Source of the DNA: Salinarchaeum laminariae
GTDB taxonomy: Archaea > Halobacteriota > Halobacteria > Halobacteriales > Salinarchaeaceae
Length of the DNA stretch: 64,000 nt
Direction of reading: 5' to 3'
Assembly: GCF_023204835.1 (NCBI RefSeq)
Contig: NZ_CP096270.1
Span: 2,930,907 to 2,994,906 of the forward strand
Shown here: in pieces, positions 46,066-53,755 of the stretch
Layout of the letters: each line of letters starts with the position of its first letter
Position numbering within the stretch: the first letter of the stretch is position 1
Position numbers and translations under genes: made by a program
Notes under the pieces: model-generated
Told to the model about the DNA's origin: nothing
Seen by the model: only the letters and a program-made list of their open reading frames with translations
The model's database searches: none

Positions 46066-47043
46066 CTAGACCGCGAGCTGGTCCCTGGTGATGTCATCGC
46101 TTTCTATCGTGTGAAATCGCCACTTGATTAGAGAAGGAAGCATCCCAGTCATGAACAACACGTTCAAATAGTTGACAAAGATCACTTCCTTGAGTTCCTC
46201 GTATGAATAAGTGACACGTGTCGTTGGTATTCGGATTTCTTGTTCCACGCTGTCGTTGATCGTATCCCCGTGGGCGATCCCGTTGCGGAGGGTGGTATCG
46301 AACTGTTCGACGATCAGGTCGAAGAATACGTTGTTCATCTCGTCGTCAGCGGTCAACTCGTGCCGGACTGCTGACGAACTGACTCTCTGGAGAATTTCGT
46401 TCTCCGGCGAATCCCCGTCGAGGATGCGCTTTAGCGCGAGCAAGATCGGGAAGCCTCTCTCGTAAAATGCAGCTATGTCCGCATATGTGTCAAACAACTC
46501 CGGTACTCCTTTCGAGACAGGGCTCACCTCCTGCAAACTTGACATATGGTTGATCACTTCATTTTGGTACTGTGCCAGAGCATTTCCGTGATCGCTGGTT
46601 TCGAAGTCCATCACGAAGCCATACGCGTCTTCCAACTGGCCAGCGTTCAGTTCGAAAATACACTCAACGCAGGCCTCGTAACGGTAGTAGACCGCTTCGT
46701 CACGGAGTATCTCTACACCACTGTCAATCAACTTTTTCATATGGCCTAAGTGAAGTAAGGGTGCGGCCGCTGCAGGATCATCCAACTTCCGCGTCTGCAG
46801 GACCTGTCTCGCGATCTTTTCTTCCGGTGAGAGATCGCTATGATCACTCTCTTCGGCCCACCCTCGTATCCAATCGGGATCGGTGACTAGCTCTTCGATC
46901 GTCTCAATGTCGGCCCCCTCGCGATAGGTGACGGCCATCCCCTCTACAATGTCGCGCTCCGTCTCCGTCAGCTCTCCGTCGAACTCTTCGTTGGGCATCC
47001 GTATCAATGACACCTCCTCAGTTGCTAAATGGTTGTTTGCCAT
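46066..47043 (-). CDS. HEPN-like protein with RNGIAH motif
   Basis: This helical 325-residue protein has acidic N-terminal segments (LTETERDIVEGMAVTYREGA), a CVECIFELN patch in the middle and a C-terminal bundle carrying DTTLRNGIAHGDTI. RNGIAH is an R-x4-H HEPN signature. The downstream sequence (YSYEELKEVIFVNYLNVLFM) fits the last helices of a HEPN fold. The gene stands between the DISARM island and the RAMP cluster. A TATA-like stretch lies ~28 bp before the ATG at 47,043. Probable RNase or abortive-infection effector; target unknown. Confidence 0.6.
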   Translation of the reverse strand: MANNHLATEEVSLIRMPNEEFDGELTETERDIVEGMAVTYREGADIETIEELVTDPDWIRGWAEESDHSDLSPEEKIARQVLQTRKLDDPAAAAPLLHLGHMKKLIDSGVEILRDEAVYYRYEACVECIFELNAGQLEDAYGFVMDFETSDHGNALAQYQNEVINHMSSLQEVSPVSKGVPELFDTYADIAAFYERGFPILLALKRILDGDSPENEILQRVSSSAVRHELTADDEMNNVFFDLIVEQFDTTLRNGIAHGDTINDSVEQEIRIPTTRVTYSYEELKEVIFVNYLNVLFMTGMLPSLIKWRFHTIESDDITRDQLAV

Positions 47044-47154
47044 GAGGACCGACCGTCAGTACCCAGTATGGTATTCTCGTTTTAGCGGAATTGCTCTCGA
47101 GAACTGTGGCTCAAATATACCCCACATGGCAATTAAGAAATACTGATATTATTT

Positions 47155-47358
47155 CTAATCATTACAGACGACGTCCACTAATTCCTCAAATAATTCAGGA
47201 TGGTGTTTCTCAAGTACTTCAACATCCCGAGGTAATTCATCCTCAATTCTATTCCTGACGCGTGAAATTGCCTGATACCGTTTACTTTCTTCAACAGATC
47301 CGCGATTTTTTATTCTTTCTCTCTCGGTATCAGTCATAAGAGCCCGAGTCCGAGCCAT
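47155..47358 (-). CDS. Small conserved haloarchaeal protein, 67 residues
   Basis: MARTRALMTDTERERIKNRG begins a short charged helical protein ending in VVCND. I recognise the pattern (TRAL-T-TERERI...VE-KRYQA-SRVR-RI) from small haloarchaeal proteins that often sit next to IS elements and defence loci; their role is unknown to me. The ATG at 47,358 lies 26-30 nt from a TATATTTGC box (47,382-47,391, minus strand), so it is probably leaderless. It is divergent from the RAMP operon and shares its promoter region, and could be a DNA-binding regulator. Confidence 0.7.
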   Translation of the reverse strand: MARTRALMTDTERERIKNRGSVEESKRYQAISRVRNRIEDELPRDVEVLEKHHPELFEELVDVVCND

Positions 47359-47381
47359 GTGCATCACTACTCCACGACCTT

Positions 47382-47456
47382 GCAAATATACCCACCATTA
47401 GCAAATGTACAAGGTTCGCGAATAGGAATACGTTCGCAAATATGCTAACTATTAAG
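47382..47456. promoter_or_regulatory. Divergent promoter with three GCAAAT(A/G)T boxes
   Basis: GCAAATATA (47,382), GCAAATGTA (47,401) and GCAAATATG (47,436) are three copies of one motif between the small gene and the RAMP operon. The last lies in an imperfect palindrome, GTTCGCAAATATGCTAAC (47,432-47,449). The first overlaps the TATA box of the minus-strand gene, and the palindrome abuts the plus-strand TATA-like TATTAAG (47,450-47,456). This is the arrangement expected of an operator controlling both genes. Confidence 0.5.
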
Positions 47457-47480
47457 TCAGTGGGGGCTCAATTTGTGGGT

Positions 47481-47557
47481 GAGAACCCGTCATGATAGAA
47501 AGTCCCCGGCGGTTAGGGCCGCCGGGACGGGTTCTCAACGAAAGGTCTGAGGAACCC
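47481..47557 (+). ncRNA. Structured 5' leader of the RAMP operon with alternative hairpins
   Basis: Stem A: GAGAACCCG (47,481-47,489) pairs with CGGGTTCTC (47,528-47,536). Inside it, CCCGGCGG (47,505-47,512) pairs with CCGCCGGG (47,519-47,526) around a 6-nt loop. Stem B: GGGTTC (47,529-47,534) can instead pair with GAACCC (47,552-47,557), directly before the ATG at 47,558. The TATA-like box at 47,450-47,456 would start transcription at about 47,478-47,483, so the hairpin begins at the predicted +1. This could be a translational switch or a processed RNA used by the Cas-like proteins. Confidence 0.5.
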
Positions 47558-47995
47558 ATGATTGGATCAACACCAGAACTGCAAGAATGTATTGGCAATA
47601 AATCGGTTGAAGACATATCACAAATATTACTAATTGCGCTCGGGGAAGGGGTCGCGACATGTCAAGTGTGCGGTTCTCCTTTCGCTGAAGGCGAGGACGT
47701 TATTGCGTATGCCTTCTGTCCGGCAGGCGATACGACAGCCGAGATTGGGCAGTTGCGATGCGGTGGTAGTCAACATCGTCACCCGTATTTGTGCACGCTA
47801 GGCGTGTGGGAGTTGGTTGTGGCTGGGCATGTTGGGCGGGATGTGGATGATGCGATGGATTCGTCGTGCCGTGTGCTAGTCGCTCAGGAGGTACTCAGAG
47901 TGAGTGGACCCAGCGAGGGTGAAACGAGGAATGCCAGTGAGGGTTCGGTTGGGGATGGTGCCGCCTGTGATGATGGAGGTGTGGTGGGCCAATGA
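47558..47995 (+). CDS. RAMP-operon zinc-finger protein
   Basis: The 145-residue protein starts at an ATG right after the leader hairpins; the frame is open to 47,492, but that part encodes the hairpin. Cys residues C35-x2-C38 (CQVCGSPF), C54, C68 and C79 with nearby His residues form a zinc finger. An acidic, low-complexity tail follows (~100-145). A Cys-rich small protein at the head of a Cas7/Cas5-like cluster recalls Csf1 of type IV systems, but the similarity is only in the zinc finger. The stop overlaps the next start (ATGA), so the two are co-translated. Confidence 0.6.
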   Translation: MIGSTPELQECIGNKSVEDISQILLIALGEGVATCQVCGSPFAEGEDVIAYAFCPAGDTTAEIGQLRCGGSQHRHPYLCTLGVWELVVAGHVGRDVDDAMDSSCRVLVAQEVLRVSGPSEGETRNASEGSVGDGAACDDGGVVGQ

Positions 47996-48951
47996 CGGAG
48001 AAAAAGTCGGTGTTTGAGGGGGCAGAGTTGGATGTCGAGGATGACGTGCCGTGTTCGGCGGAGGATCTCCTGTTCCCGGACCTGTTCGTGGGGCTGGAGA
48101 TCGATCTGTTGTCGCCGGGTGATGGGATTGTGACGGATCGGCATCATGCGTCGGCGGATCGGTATGAGGCGGATGATGCGATGAATCAGATTGAGGGGCA
48201 GATTTCGCCATTCACGTTGAGTGGGTGGCTGCGGCATGGATGTGAGCAGGTGGTGCAGGTTGCCGGTGCGTCGGCGTGCCACCCAGGAGAGTCGAATGCG
48301 GACTACATGCGCAAGGACGTGTACGAGCGTGACCTAGAGTCAGGGTATCACGAGAAGGGGAGTTGTCTGGAGGATCATGATGATGGGTGCGTGGTGTATG
48401 ATTTGTTTGGTGGGTTTGGTGATCGGCCGGGGTCGTTGTTGCGTCGCCCAGTGTCGTTTTCGCCGATCCGGCGGAACGTTGACGTTCTTGACGGTGAGGC
48501 GGAGGCGCATTATCGGCAGGTGTCCTCGCAGGTCCGGTCGCGGAATGCGGAGGATGGTGGGCAGCCGTTGCGGCATGCGGAGCGTGATGTGCTTGGGAAT
48601 GTGGAGGGGACGTGGAAGTTGACGTTGCGGGATGCGAAGCCGGAGTTTGTGGGGTTGGTGTTGGAGGCGGTGTCGTACCTGGATGCGCATAGTGATGAGT
48701 TTGCGTTCCAGTTGGGTGGTGCTCGGAATTTCGGCGGTGGGATTGCGGATGCGTGGGTGATCAATCCGCTGTATTCGGAGTCGGAGGTGCGGCGTGTGTT
48801 TGACAGGGCGAAGAAGGTGACGTCGGTGATGGAGGAGAAGGATGAGACGTGGCGGTCGGAGTGTCGGCCGGCGTTTGTGCGGGCGTTGCAGGCGAGGGTT
48901 GCGGCGAGGGATGGTGATGTGCCGGTGCCTGATGGGGGTGGATCGGCGTGA
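47992..48951 (+). CDS. Cas7-like RAMP protein of an HRAMP-type locus
   Basis: This 319-residue protein carries a RAMP-type glycine-rich loop, LGGARNFGGGIADAWV (~242-255), at the end of a ferredoxin-like fold. The N-terminal half contains ISPFTLSGWLRHGCEQV, a stretch similar to the Cas7-type backbone proteins that start with strand-helix SxxxxxGxLR. Conserved Arg and Tyr residues lie through the middle. No nuclease motif is evident. It fits the derived Cas7 homolog reported for HRAMP loci in Halobacteria, a backbone-forming RNA-binding subunit. Codon use is strongly G-ending, unlike the DISARM genes. Confidence 0.68.
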   Translation: MTEKKSVFEGAELDVEDDVPCSAEDLLFPDLFVGLEIDLLSPGDGIVTDRHHASADRYEADDAMNQIEGQISPFTLSGWLRHGCEQVVQVAGASACHPGESNADYMRKDVYERDLESGYHEKGSCLEDHDDGCVVYDLFGGFGDRPGSLLRRPVSFSPIRRNVDVLDGEAEAHYRQVSSQVRSRNAEDGGQPLRHAERDVLGNVEGTWKLTLRDAKPEFVGLVLEAVSYLDAHSDEFAFQLGGARNFGGGIADAWVINPLYSESEVRRVFDRAKKVTSVMEEKDETWRSECRPAFVRALQARVAARDGDVPVPDGGGSA

Positions 48952-49187
48952 CGGGATCGCATGAGTCGTCGGATGCTGGTGAGGAGGGGTTGGATGAGTT
49001 GCAGCCTGTGGAGTCGGCGTTGGATCCGGCGCAATCTAGTGATGGCGAGGCGGATGAGAAGGAGAGTACTGTGGATGAAGAGGATGTGGGGGCGTCGGAG
49101 CGGGAGGGGTTGGATGAGTTGCAGCCGGTGGAGTCGGCGTTGGATCCAGCGCAGGAGCAGGGTGAGGAGGGTGGTGGGGATGCGTGA
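48948..49187 (+). CDS. 79-residue acidic protein with an exact internal duplication
   Basis: It starts at a GTG overlapping the stop of the Cas7-like gene and ends in a TGA overlapping the next start. EGLDELQPVESALDPAQ (17 residues) occurs twice, at residues ~13-29 and ~54-70, with an acidic spacer (SSDGEADEKESTVDEEDVG) between. The protein is nearly all Asp/Glu/Gly/Ser around the repeats. No known family. It might be an interaction tether or inhibitor within the complex, or a recently expanded linker. Both overlaps argue that it is translated. Confidence 0.5.
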   Translation: MTGSHESSDAGEEGLDELQPVESALDPAQSSDGEADEKESTVDEEDVGASEREGLDELQPVESALDPAQEQGEEGGGDA

Positions 49188-49983
49188 TGTGTCGGCGTCG
49201 AGTGGCGGGCCGGGCGGGGTGTCGGGGTTGGTGGCGGTGTTTCGGCATGATGTGCATAAGTTGCGTGGGCGGCGGCATGAGGATGCGGTGGAGTCGTGTG
49301 TAGGGGTGCGGGTGAATGAGGCGGTGCCGTGTGGTGCGGATCGGGATGCGGCGTTGGTGAGTCGGCCATCGGGGTCGCCGGAGCAGTCGGTGGCGAATCA
49401 CGCGTCGCCGGCGCGATTGTCGCTGGTGAGTGGTGACCGGGTGGCAGGGGCCGGGGATGTTCCGGCGTCGCGAGCGGAGATCCGAGAGCTGGTGGGATCG
49501 TCGGATCCAGAGCAACTGCATGCGGCGTGGTTGGATAGCGAGGTGGCGGCGCGGTTCAACGAGTCGGTGTTTTACCCGTACACGTCGTTGAAGTTCCACA
49601 CGTTGCTGGCGGCGGCATTGCTGGATAATTACCGGGCTGGGTTCGGGTTTGAGGACCTGTTCCTGGAGGCGTCGTGGCCTGGTGGGGAGGGCGGGTCGGG
49701 GGTGCGGACGGTGTTGTCGACGCCGGTGGTGTCGTTGCGTGTGACGGGTGACCCGTGTGGTGGCGGGGTGGCGCGGTTGGGTGGTGGGCCGGCGCGGTCG
49801 TTTGCGGATGTGTGGTCGCGGTTGGGTGAGCAGCCGTTGGATGTGGGTGGGGCGCGTCGGTGGCGGGTGTTGGATGCGGAGTTGCGACGAATCAGATCCT
49901 GGTCGACGGCGTTGCAGTTTATCGAGGACTTCGTGTCGACGTTCGGGCCGGGCGAGGTTCCGGGTGGTGGTCGGGATGCGTAG
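49180..49983 (+). CDS. Uncharacterised conserved protein of the RAMP locus
   Basis: The 267-residue protein starts with MRDVSASSGGPGG and overlaps the previous gene by 8 bp. The first ~100 residues are polar. The C-terminal part is more ordered: FNESVFYPYTSLKFHTLLAA, YRAGFGFEDLFLEA, VVSLRVTGDPCGGG and WSTALQFIEDFVSTFG. No RAMP glycine loop or catalytic motif was recognised, though the Phe/Tyr-rich strand segment may be a divergent RAMP fold. The published HRAMP description includes an uncharacterised conserved protein alongside Cas5/Cas7-like subunits; this gene is the best candidate for it. Confidence 0.55.
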   Translation: MRDVSASSGGPGGVSGLVAVFRHDVHKLRGRRHEDAVESCVGVRVNEAVPCGADRDAALVSRPSGSPEQSVANHASPARLSLVSGDRVAGAGDVPASRAEIRELVGSSDPEQLHAAWLDSEVAARFNESVFYPYTSLKFHTLLAAALLDNYRAGFGFEDLFLEASWPGGEGGSGVRTVLSTPVVSLRVTGDPCGGGVARLGGGPARSFADVWSRLGEQPLDVGGARRWRVLDAELRRIRSWSTALQFIEDFVSTFGPGEVPGGGRDA

Positions 49984-50163
49984 CGTGTGGGACAGTGGAA
50001 ACGGGGTGTGGGGTGGAGGGGCTCCTCGATGGGGGTCGTCTGCTGGACAGCTGCGTGGGTTCGGGCGTGTGGGGCGGTGTGCGTGTCGTGGCACTGGAAA
50101 CGGGGTGTGGGGGTGGCGGTGGTTGGGCGGGCGGTGTGATGACACTGGAAACGGGGTGTGTCC
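49983..50163 (+). repeat. Short direct repeats between cas-like genes (CRISPR-like, unproven)
   Basis: TGGAAACGGGGTGTG occurs exactly three times, starting at 49,996, 50,095 and 50,146. The last two copies share CACTGGAAACGGGGTGTG. All are preceded by a GTGT-containing G-rich flank, giving a ~30-nt unit. A degenerate copy may lie near 50,044-50,074, which would make the spacing roughly 50 bp. The intergenic stretch (49,984-50,223) has no other gene. Units are too few and spacers too short for a canonical CRISPR array, and the spacing is a multiple of three. Confidence 0.5.
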
Positions 50164-50223
50164 TCGTGCAGAGCACGCAGTGTTGTCGCGCTGGGATGCG
50201 CCGGGTGACTGGGGTGGTTTGGC

Positions 50224-51171
50224 GTGACGGTGGTGCAGCAGGTGTTGTTCGCGGTGGAAGCAACGTATCTCGGGAACCCGTACTACGTGTCTGGGAACGC
50301 GTTGTTCAACGCGGTCGCGCGGCGTGTTGATGAATCTGCGCGGCGGTCGCTGTGCGTGAGTCACGGGGTGTTCGTGCCGGGCGAATGGGGTGATGTTCCG
50401 GAAACGCATTCCCGGTCAAGCGTGTCGGGGAAGCTCGGAACGTCGCTGCCACCGGTCGAGGCGTATGAGGACCTGTTCGTGTTCCGTGATGCCGCGCAAC
50501 GGTGGCTGAAAGAGGAGCGGCCGCGCGATGCGCATAACACGCTGGACGTGCAGCGGCACGGCGGCCGGCTGGCGTTCGCCTCCGAGTGTCATTTCGGGCG
50601 GCCACCGGAGGTGCGAAATTCCAAGCGGACCGTCCAGTGGTTCCTCCAGTGTTATGTGCATGCTGAGGAGCCAGGCGTGGTACCGCTCGCAGAGGACGTG
50701 CTGGACGGGATTCGCGTTGGAGGGGCGCGGAACTACGGGTTCGGTGAATTAGCAGTGCAGGACACGCAGGTGGTGGACTTGGACGAGCTGGATTACTCCG
50801 GGCTGACGGGGAGCGCGGCGGACGAGTTCGTGGTGGAGTTGGTGACGCCGTACGTGCTATCCAGTGAGTACCCGGGAGCGGATGACCAGTCGATCCCATG
50901 GTGGTGGGACGCAGACGGGGTGCGTCGACGCGAGGAGCGGCTGGTGGAAGGGGCGGACGTGTACGAGTTGGCGACGGTCGATCACGGGCAAGTCGTCGGG
51001 TATGCCGGGTCGGATCCGGTGGCGACGGCGCGCAACGGCGTGACGCGCGTCGGGACGCACTCCCGGTTCGGGTTCGGGGAGCTGCGCGTCAGGCCGGCTG
51101 GACAGGATCGGGTCGCGGAGCGTGCGGTGAACGCGTCGCGGCGTGATGACGGCGAGGTGAGTGACGCGTGA
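50224..51171 (+). CDS. Cas5-like RAMP protein of an HRAMP-type locus
   Basis: This 315-residue protein with a GTG start has two glycine-rich RAMP loops, VGGARNYGFGELAV (~166-179) and HSRFGFGELRVRP (~280-292). That suggests two ferredoxin-like domains as in Cas5/Cas6-type RAMPs. Between them are acidic regions and a WWWDADGVRRREERLV segment. The N-terminus (VVQQVLFAVEATYLGNPYYV) fits a first beta-strand. No catalytic His is obvious, so processing activity is unlikely but not excluded. It fits the Cas5 homolog of HRAMP systems, expected to cap a Cas7-like filament. Confidence 0.65.
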   Translation: MTVVQQVLFAVEATYLGNPYYVSGNALFNAVARRVDESARRSLCVSHGVFVPGEWGDVPETHSRSSVSGKLGTSLPPVEAYEDLFVFRDAAQRWLKEERPRDAHNTLDVQRHGGRLAFASECHFGRPPEVRNSKRTVQWFLQCYVHAEEPGVVPLAEDVLDGIRVGGARNYGFGELAVQDTQVVDLDELDYSGLTGSAADEFVVELVTPYVLSSEYPGADDQSIPWWWDADGVRRREERLVEGADVYELATVDHGQVVGYAGSDPVATARNGVTRVGTHSRFGFGELRVRPAGQDRVAERAVNASRRDDGEVSDA

Positions 51172-51347
51172 CGGGCGTTGGGGGAGGTGTTTGGTGGCGT
51201 GTTGCAGGTGGCTGTGCTGGACTGGAGGTGAGTGTCGAGTCTGGTGAGTGAGGACCGGTCATGACGTGTGCAGAGCGGCGCCGGGGCGCGGTTTTGAAGC
51301 GATACTCCAGTCGAAGCTCGGCGGCACGCAGCCTATCAGTGAGACAC

Positions 51348-51464
51348 ATGACACTCGATGCTACGCGGTACAACGGCGAGGAATCGATGCGAGAAACACA
51401 GGCAGCAGTGCACGCCTCACGATTGGCTTTCGCAGGTGCCGTGGAGGTGGAGAGCGATGCCTGA
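51348..51464 (+). CDS. Possible 38-residue peptide coupled to the HNH gene
   Basis: MTLDATRYNGEESMRETQAA ends in a TGA that overlaps the ATG of the HNH nuclease by 8 bp (ATGCCTGA). The overlap suggests a leader peptide or a small protein that couples translation. No motif is visible. A GGAGGT-like ribosome site inside it serves the nuclease. Confidence 0.35.
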   Translation: MTLDATRYNGEESMRETQAAVHASRLAFAGAVEVESDA

Positions 51465-52404
51465 GGGGGCCGAGCAGATCCCGGCAGCGCAGCGCCGTGC
51501 CCGGTTACGAAAGGACGGGTACAGTTGCGCGGTGTGCCCGGCTGACGCGCCGAAAGCCGGCGGCGTTGCGAACCTGGAAGTGCACCACAAGAACCCGGAC
51601 CTCGAAGGGGAACTGCTGCATCACGTCGACAACCTGATCACGCTGTGTGAAGGGTGTCACTCCTGGATTCACAAGCGCCCAACGAGCGACGAAGTCCCTG
51701 TCGAGATCACGGACGCGGACAGAGAGGCGCTGCTGCCGCACGATTACCGGATTCTGAAGATCTTGCATGAGTCCGGGCCGTTGTCGACGGGCGAGGTGCA
51801 GGATCGGTTGTCGTTTGACCTGTCGACGACCGCGGTTCGCGAGCGACTCTGGTTGCTCATGGGGTTAGATCAGGAAGTCGAATCTCGGGAGGAGCCGTTG
51901 GTGGATCAGGACGCGGCGACCGGCGCGTGGGGGCTGCCGGGGCAGATCGGGACGTCTGAGCGCGGCCGCATCCCGTCGGACCTGCAGTCGCTGATTCGCC
52001 GCGTGCAGGATGAACGGGTCCGTGAAGCCCTGGCGCGCGGTGTGGATCGGTCGACGGTGATCGACGTGATGGGTATCGCGGAGCGCACGTCGTGGTACAA
52101 GCAGCGGCGAGCGCAGGCGTACGCGTTCCCGTTGAACGCGTTAGAGCAAGGCGATGCGATCGGTGCGGATGAAGGGGTCCCGGCGACCTCGGGTGAGCGG
52201 TCGACGGGAGCTGCGGACGGGGAGGATCAGCGGCAGTTGGGTGCCGTGCAGTCTGGTGAAGCGTCGCGTGAGAGCGGTGAAGACGCCGTTGAGGGGCTTG
52301 GTGAGCCGGATGCGGTGTGGCCGCCTGAGGATGACGGGAACGGCGAGGACAGGGGTGGGGGTCCGTTTACGACGGTACAGGAAGGCGGAGGTGACGCTAC
52401 GTAA
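51457..52404 (+). CDS. HNH endonuclease with winged helix, nuclease of the RAMP locus
   Basis: In this 315-residue protein CxxC (C24, C27), the catalytic H-H at 43-44 (LEVHHKNP), Asn59, CEGCH (C64, C67, H68) and H72 make a complete zinc-supported HNH domain. A winged-helix region (LKILHESGPLSTGEVQDRLS, ~95-150) and a basic stretch (RIPSDLQSLIRRVQDERVRE) could bind DNA. A hydrophilic tail follows (~240-315). The gene has a GGAGGTGG ribosome site before the ATG. HRAMP loci are known to carry varied nucleases in place of standard effectors, and this HNH protein is the likely cutter here. It could instead be a free-standing restriction enzyme. Confidence 0.78.
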   Translation: MPEGAEQIPAAQRRARLRKDGYSCAVCPADAPKAGGVANLEVHHKNPDLEGELLHHVDNLITLCEGCHSWIHKRPTSDEVPVEITDADREALLPHDYRILKILHESGPLSTGEVQDRLSFDLSTTAVRERLWLLMGLDQEVESREEPLVDQDAATGAWGLPGQIGTSERGRIPSDLQSLIRRVQDERVREALARGVDRSTVIDVMGIAERTSWYKQRRAQAYAFPLNALEQGDAIGADEGVPATSGERSTGAADGEDQRQLGAVQSGEASRESGEDAVEGLGEPDAVWPPEDDGNGEDRGGGPFTTVQEGGGDAT

Positions 52405-52686
52405 GCAGGCTGGCAATGCTCTCGAGTATCCGACTGTTCCAAGGCCAATAGACGAATCCTTGTCCCTGGAAAGGTCGCGGGTTGAAGCAAGTCTTGAGTA
52501 AGTCGTGGACGGTGTACCTTGCTACTCAGAGGAACAATTTTCGCCACGAGGTTTTCTGGACAGTTCGTCACAATCGATACTGTGCCAGAGTTCTGTTCGG
52601 CATGGATGAGCCGGTAGGTTTTCATAAATCGAATACATAGATTTGCTTCACTGTCGCCAGAGTTGAGCACCCATTCGGAGTTTTTT

Positions 52687-53679
52687 ATGAGGAATAAGGT
52701 AACATATTTTGGTTTCATACTCCTGATAATCGGGGGCGCCATGGTTGCAGTTCCTTCCTTTGGGTACTCGTCGATTGCTGCCGATCGGGGTGTCCAAATC
52801 GGGACGGCCAACACCTCGGACGCGTTGATCGCGATCGAGCAATACGATGTCACGGTTTCCGATCAAAACCAGGCCGAGGAGATCCTTGTTCTCACGAACA
52901 ACCTCGATGAGGATGTCACGCTCGGTGTAGAGGTTTCCATAAACGAAGCTGGACTCCAAGAAGCGGATGGTTTCGATGGAGCGCTGATGGCAGGTGCGAG
53001 CACGAATTATGCGGTGACATGTGAATCTGGATCCGGAGGCGGCGAGACAGAAGTTGAAGTGACAGTCCATTCTGCAGTTAGTGATTCTACGACCATTTCC
53101 GGAATCACCGAAACGTACCAAATCCCACGAGACTGTCCCGGCCCAGGTGGACCACCATCCGGTTCACCACCTGCAGAGGATGTGTACGAGATCACCCAGC
53201 AGGACTGGATAGGTGAGCGGGGCTATGAGTTCGAGGTCACCAACCAGAACGTCGGAAATCCCCGCTGGGACTTCGGCGATGGACGAACTGAGTCAGAGTG
53301 GTACGTCCAGCACGAGTACGCAGCTGACGGGACATACCCAGTCGAGCTAACGGTAGAAATCGATGGAGAGGACCAGACCTACACCGAATATCTCGAGGTC
53401 AATACGAGTTCCCCACCGCCTGGAGAAAAACCGCCAGCAGAGGAAGTCTATACGATTACTCAGCCGAATTGGATGGGCGACCGTGGCTACGAGTTCGAGA
53501 TAACTGCTGAGAACCATAATGTGGCGAATCCGCAATGGGACTTCGGAGATGGCCGGACTGAGTCCGGATGGTACTTCCAGCACACGTACAACACCGACGG
53601 CACATATGAGGTCAAGGTAACCGTTGATATCGACGGCGACCAGTACGTCTATACTGAAACGTTGGACGTGAACTCCTGA
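52687..53679 (+). CDS. Secreted or anchored protein with two PKD-like domains
   Basis: The start at the ATG (52,687) gives a short basic N-terminus and a TM/signal segment (YFGFILLIIGGAMVAVP). A helical-to-beta domain with Asn-x-Ser/Thr sites (LTNNLDEDVTLGVEVSINEA) follows, then a Pro-rich hinge and two PKD-like repeats (~165-245 and ~255-330), each with WDFGDGRTES and a Y-x-x-DGTY motif. About 330 residues in all. The two repeats are clearly related (QQDWIGERGYEFEV and QPNWMGDRGYEFEI). There is no PGF-type tail. Likely an exported surface protein; unrelated to the defence genes around it. Confidence 0.75.
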   Translation: MRNKVTYFGFILLIIGGAMVAVPSFGYSSIAADRGVQIGTANTSDALIAIEQYDVTVSDQNQAEEILVLTNNLDEDVTLGVEVSINEAGLQEADGFDGALMAGASTNYAVTCESGSGGGETEVEVTVHSAVSDSTTISGITETYQIPRDCPGPGGPPSGSPPAEDVYEITQQDWIGERGYEFEVTNQNVGNPRWDFGDGRTESEWYVQHEYAADGTYPVELTVEIDGEDQTYTEYLEVNTSSPPPGEKPPAEEVYTITQPNWMGDRGYEFEITAENHNVANPQWDFGDGRTESGWYFQHTYNTDGTYEVKVTVDIDGDQYVYTETLDVNS

Positions 53680-53755
53680 CGGCTCTGCAAACTGGTCGAC
53701 CGACTTTACCCCGCTGTCAGCCAATAGTTAAGTCGGGATGCCAACATCCCCGTGT

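Noticed and set aside
47558-51171. Classical type IV (Csf) or type III CRISPR-Cas
   Set aside because: There is no DinG-like helicase, no Cas10 (HD/GGDD), no Cas6 and no canonical repeat array. The HRAMP comparison fits the gene set better.
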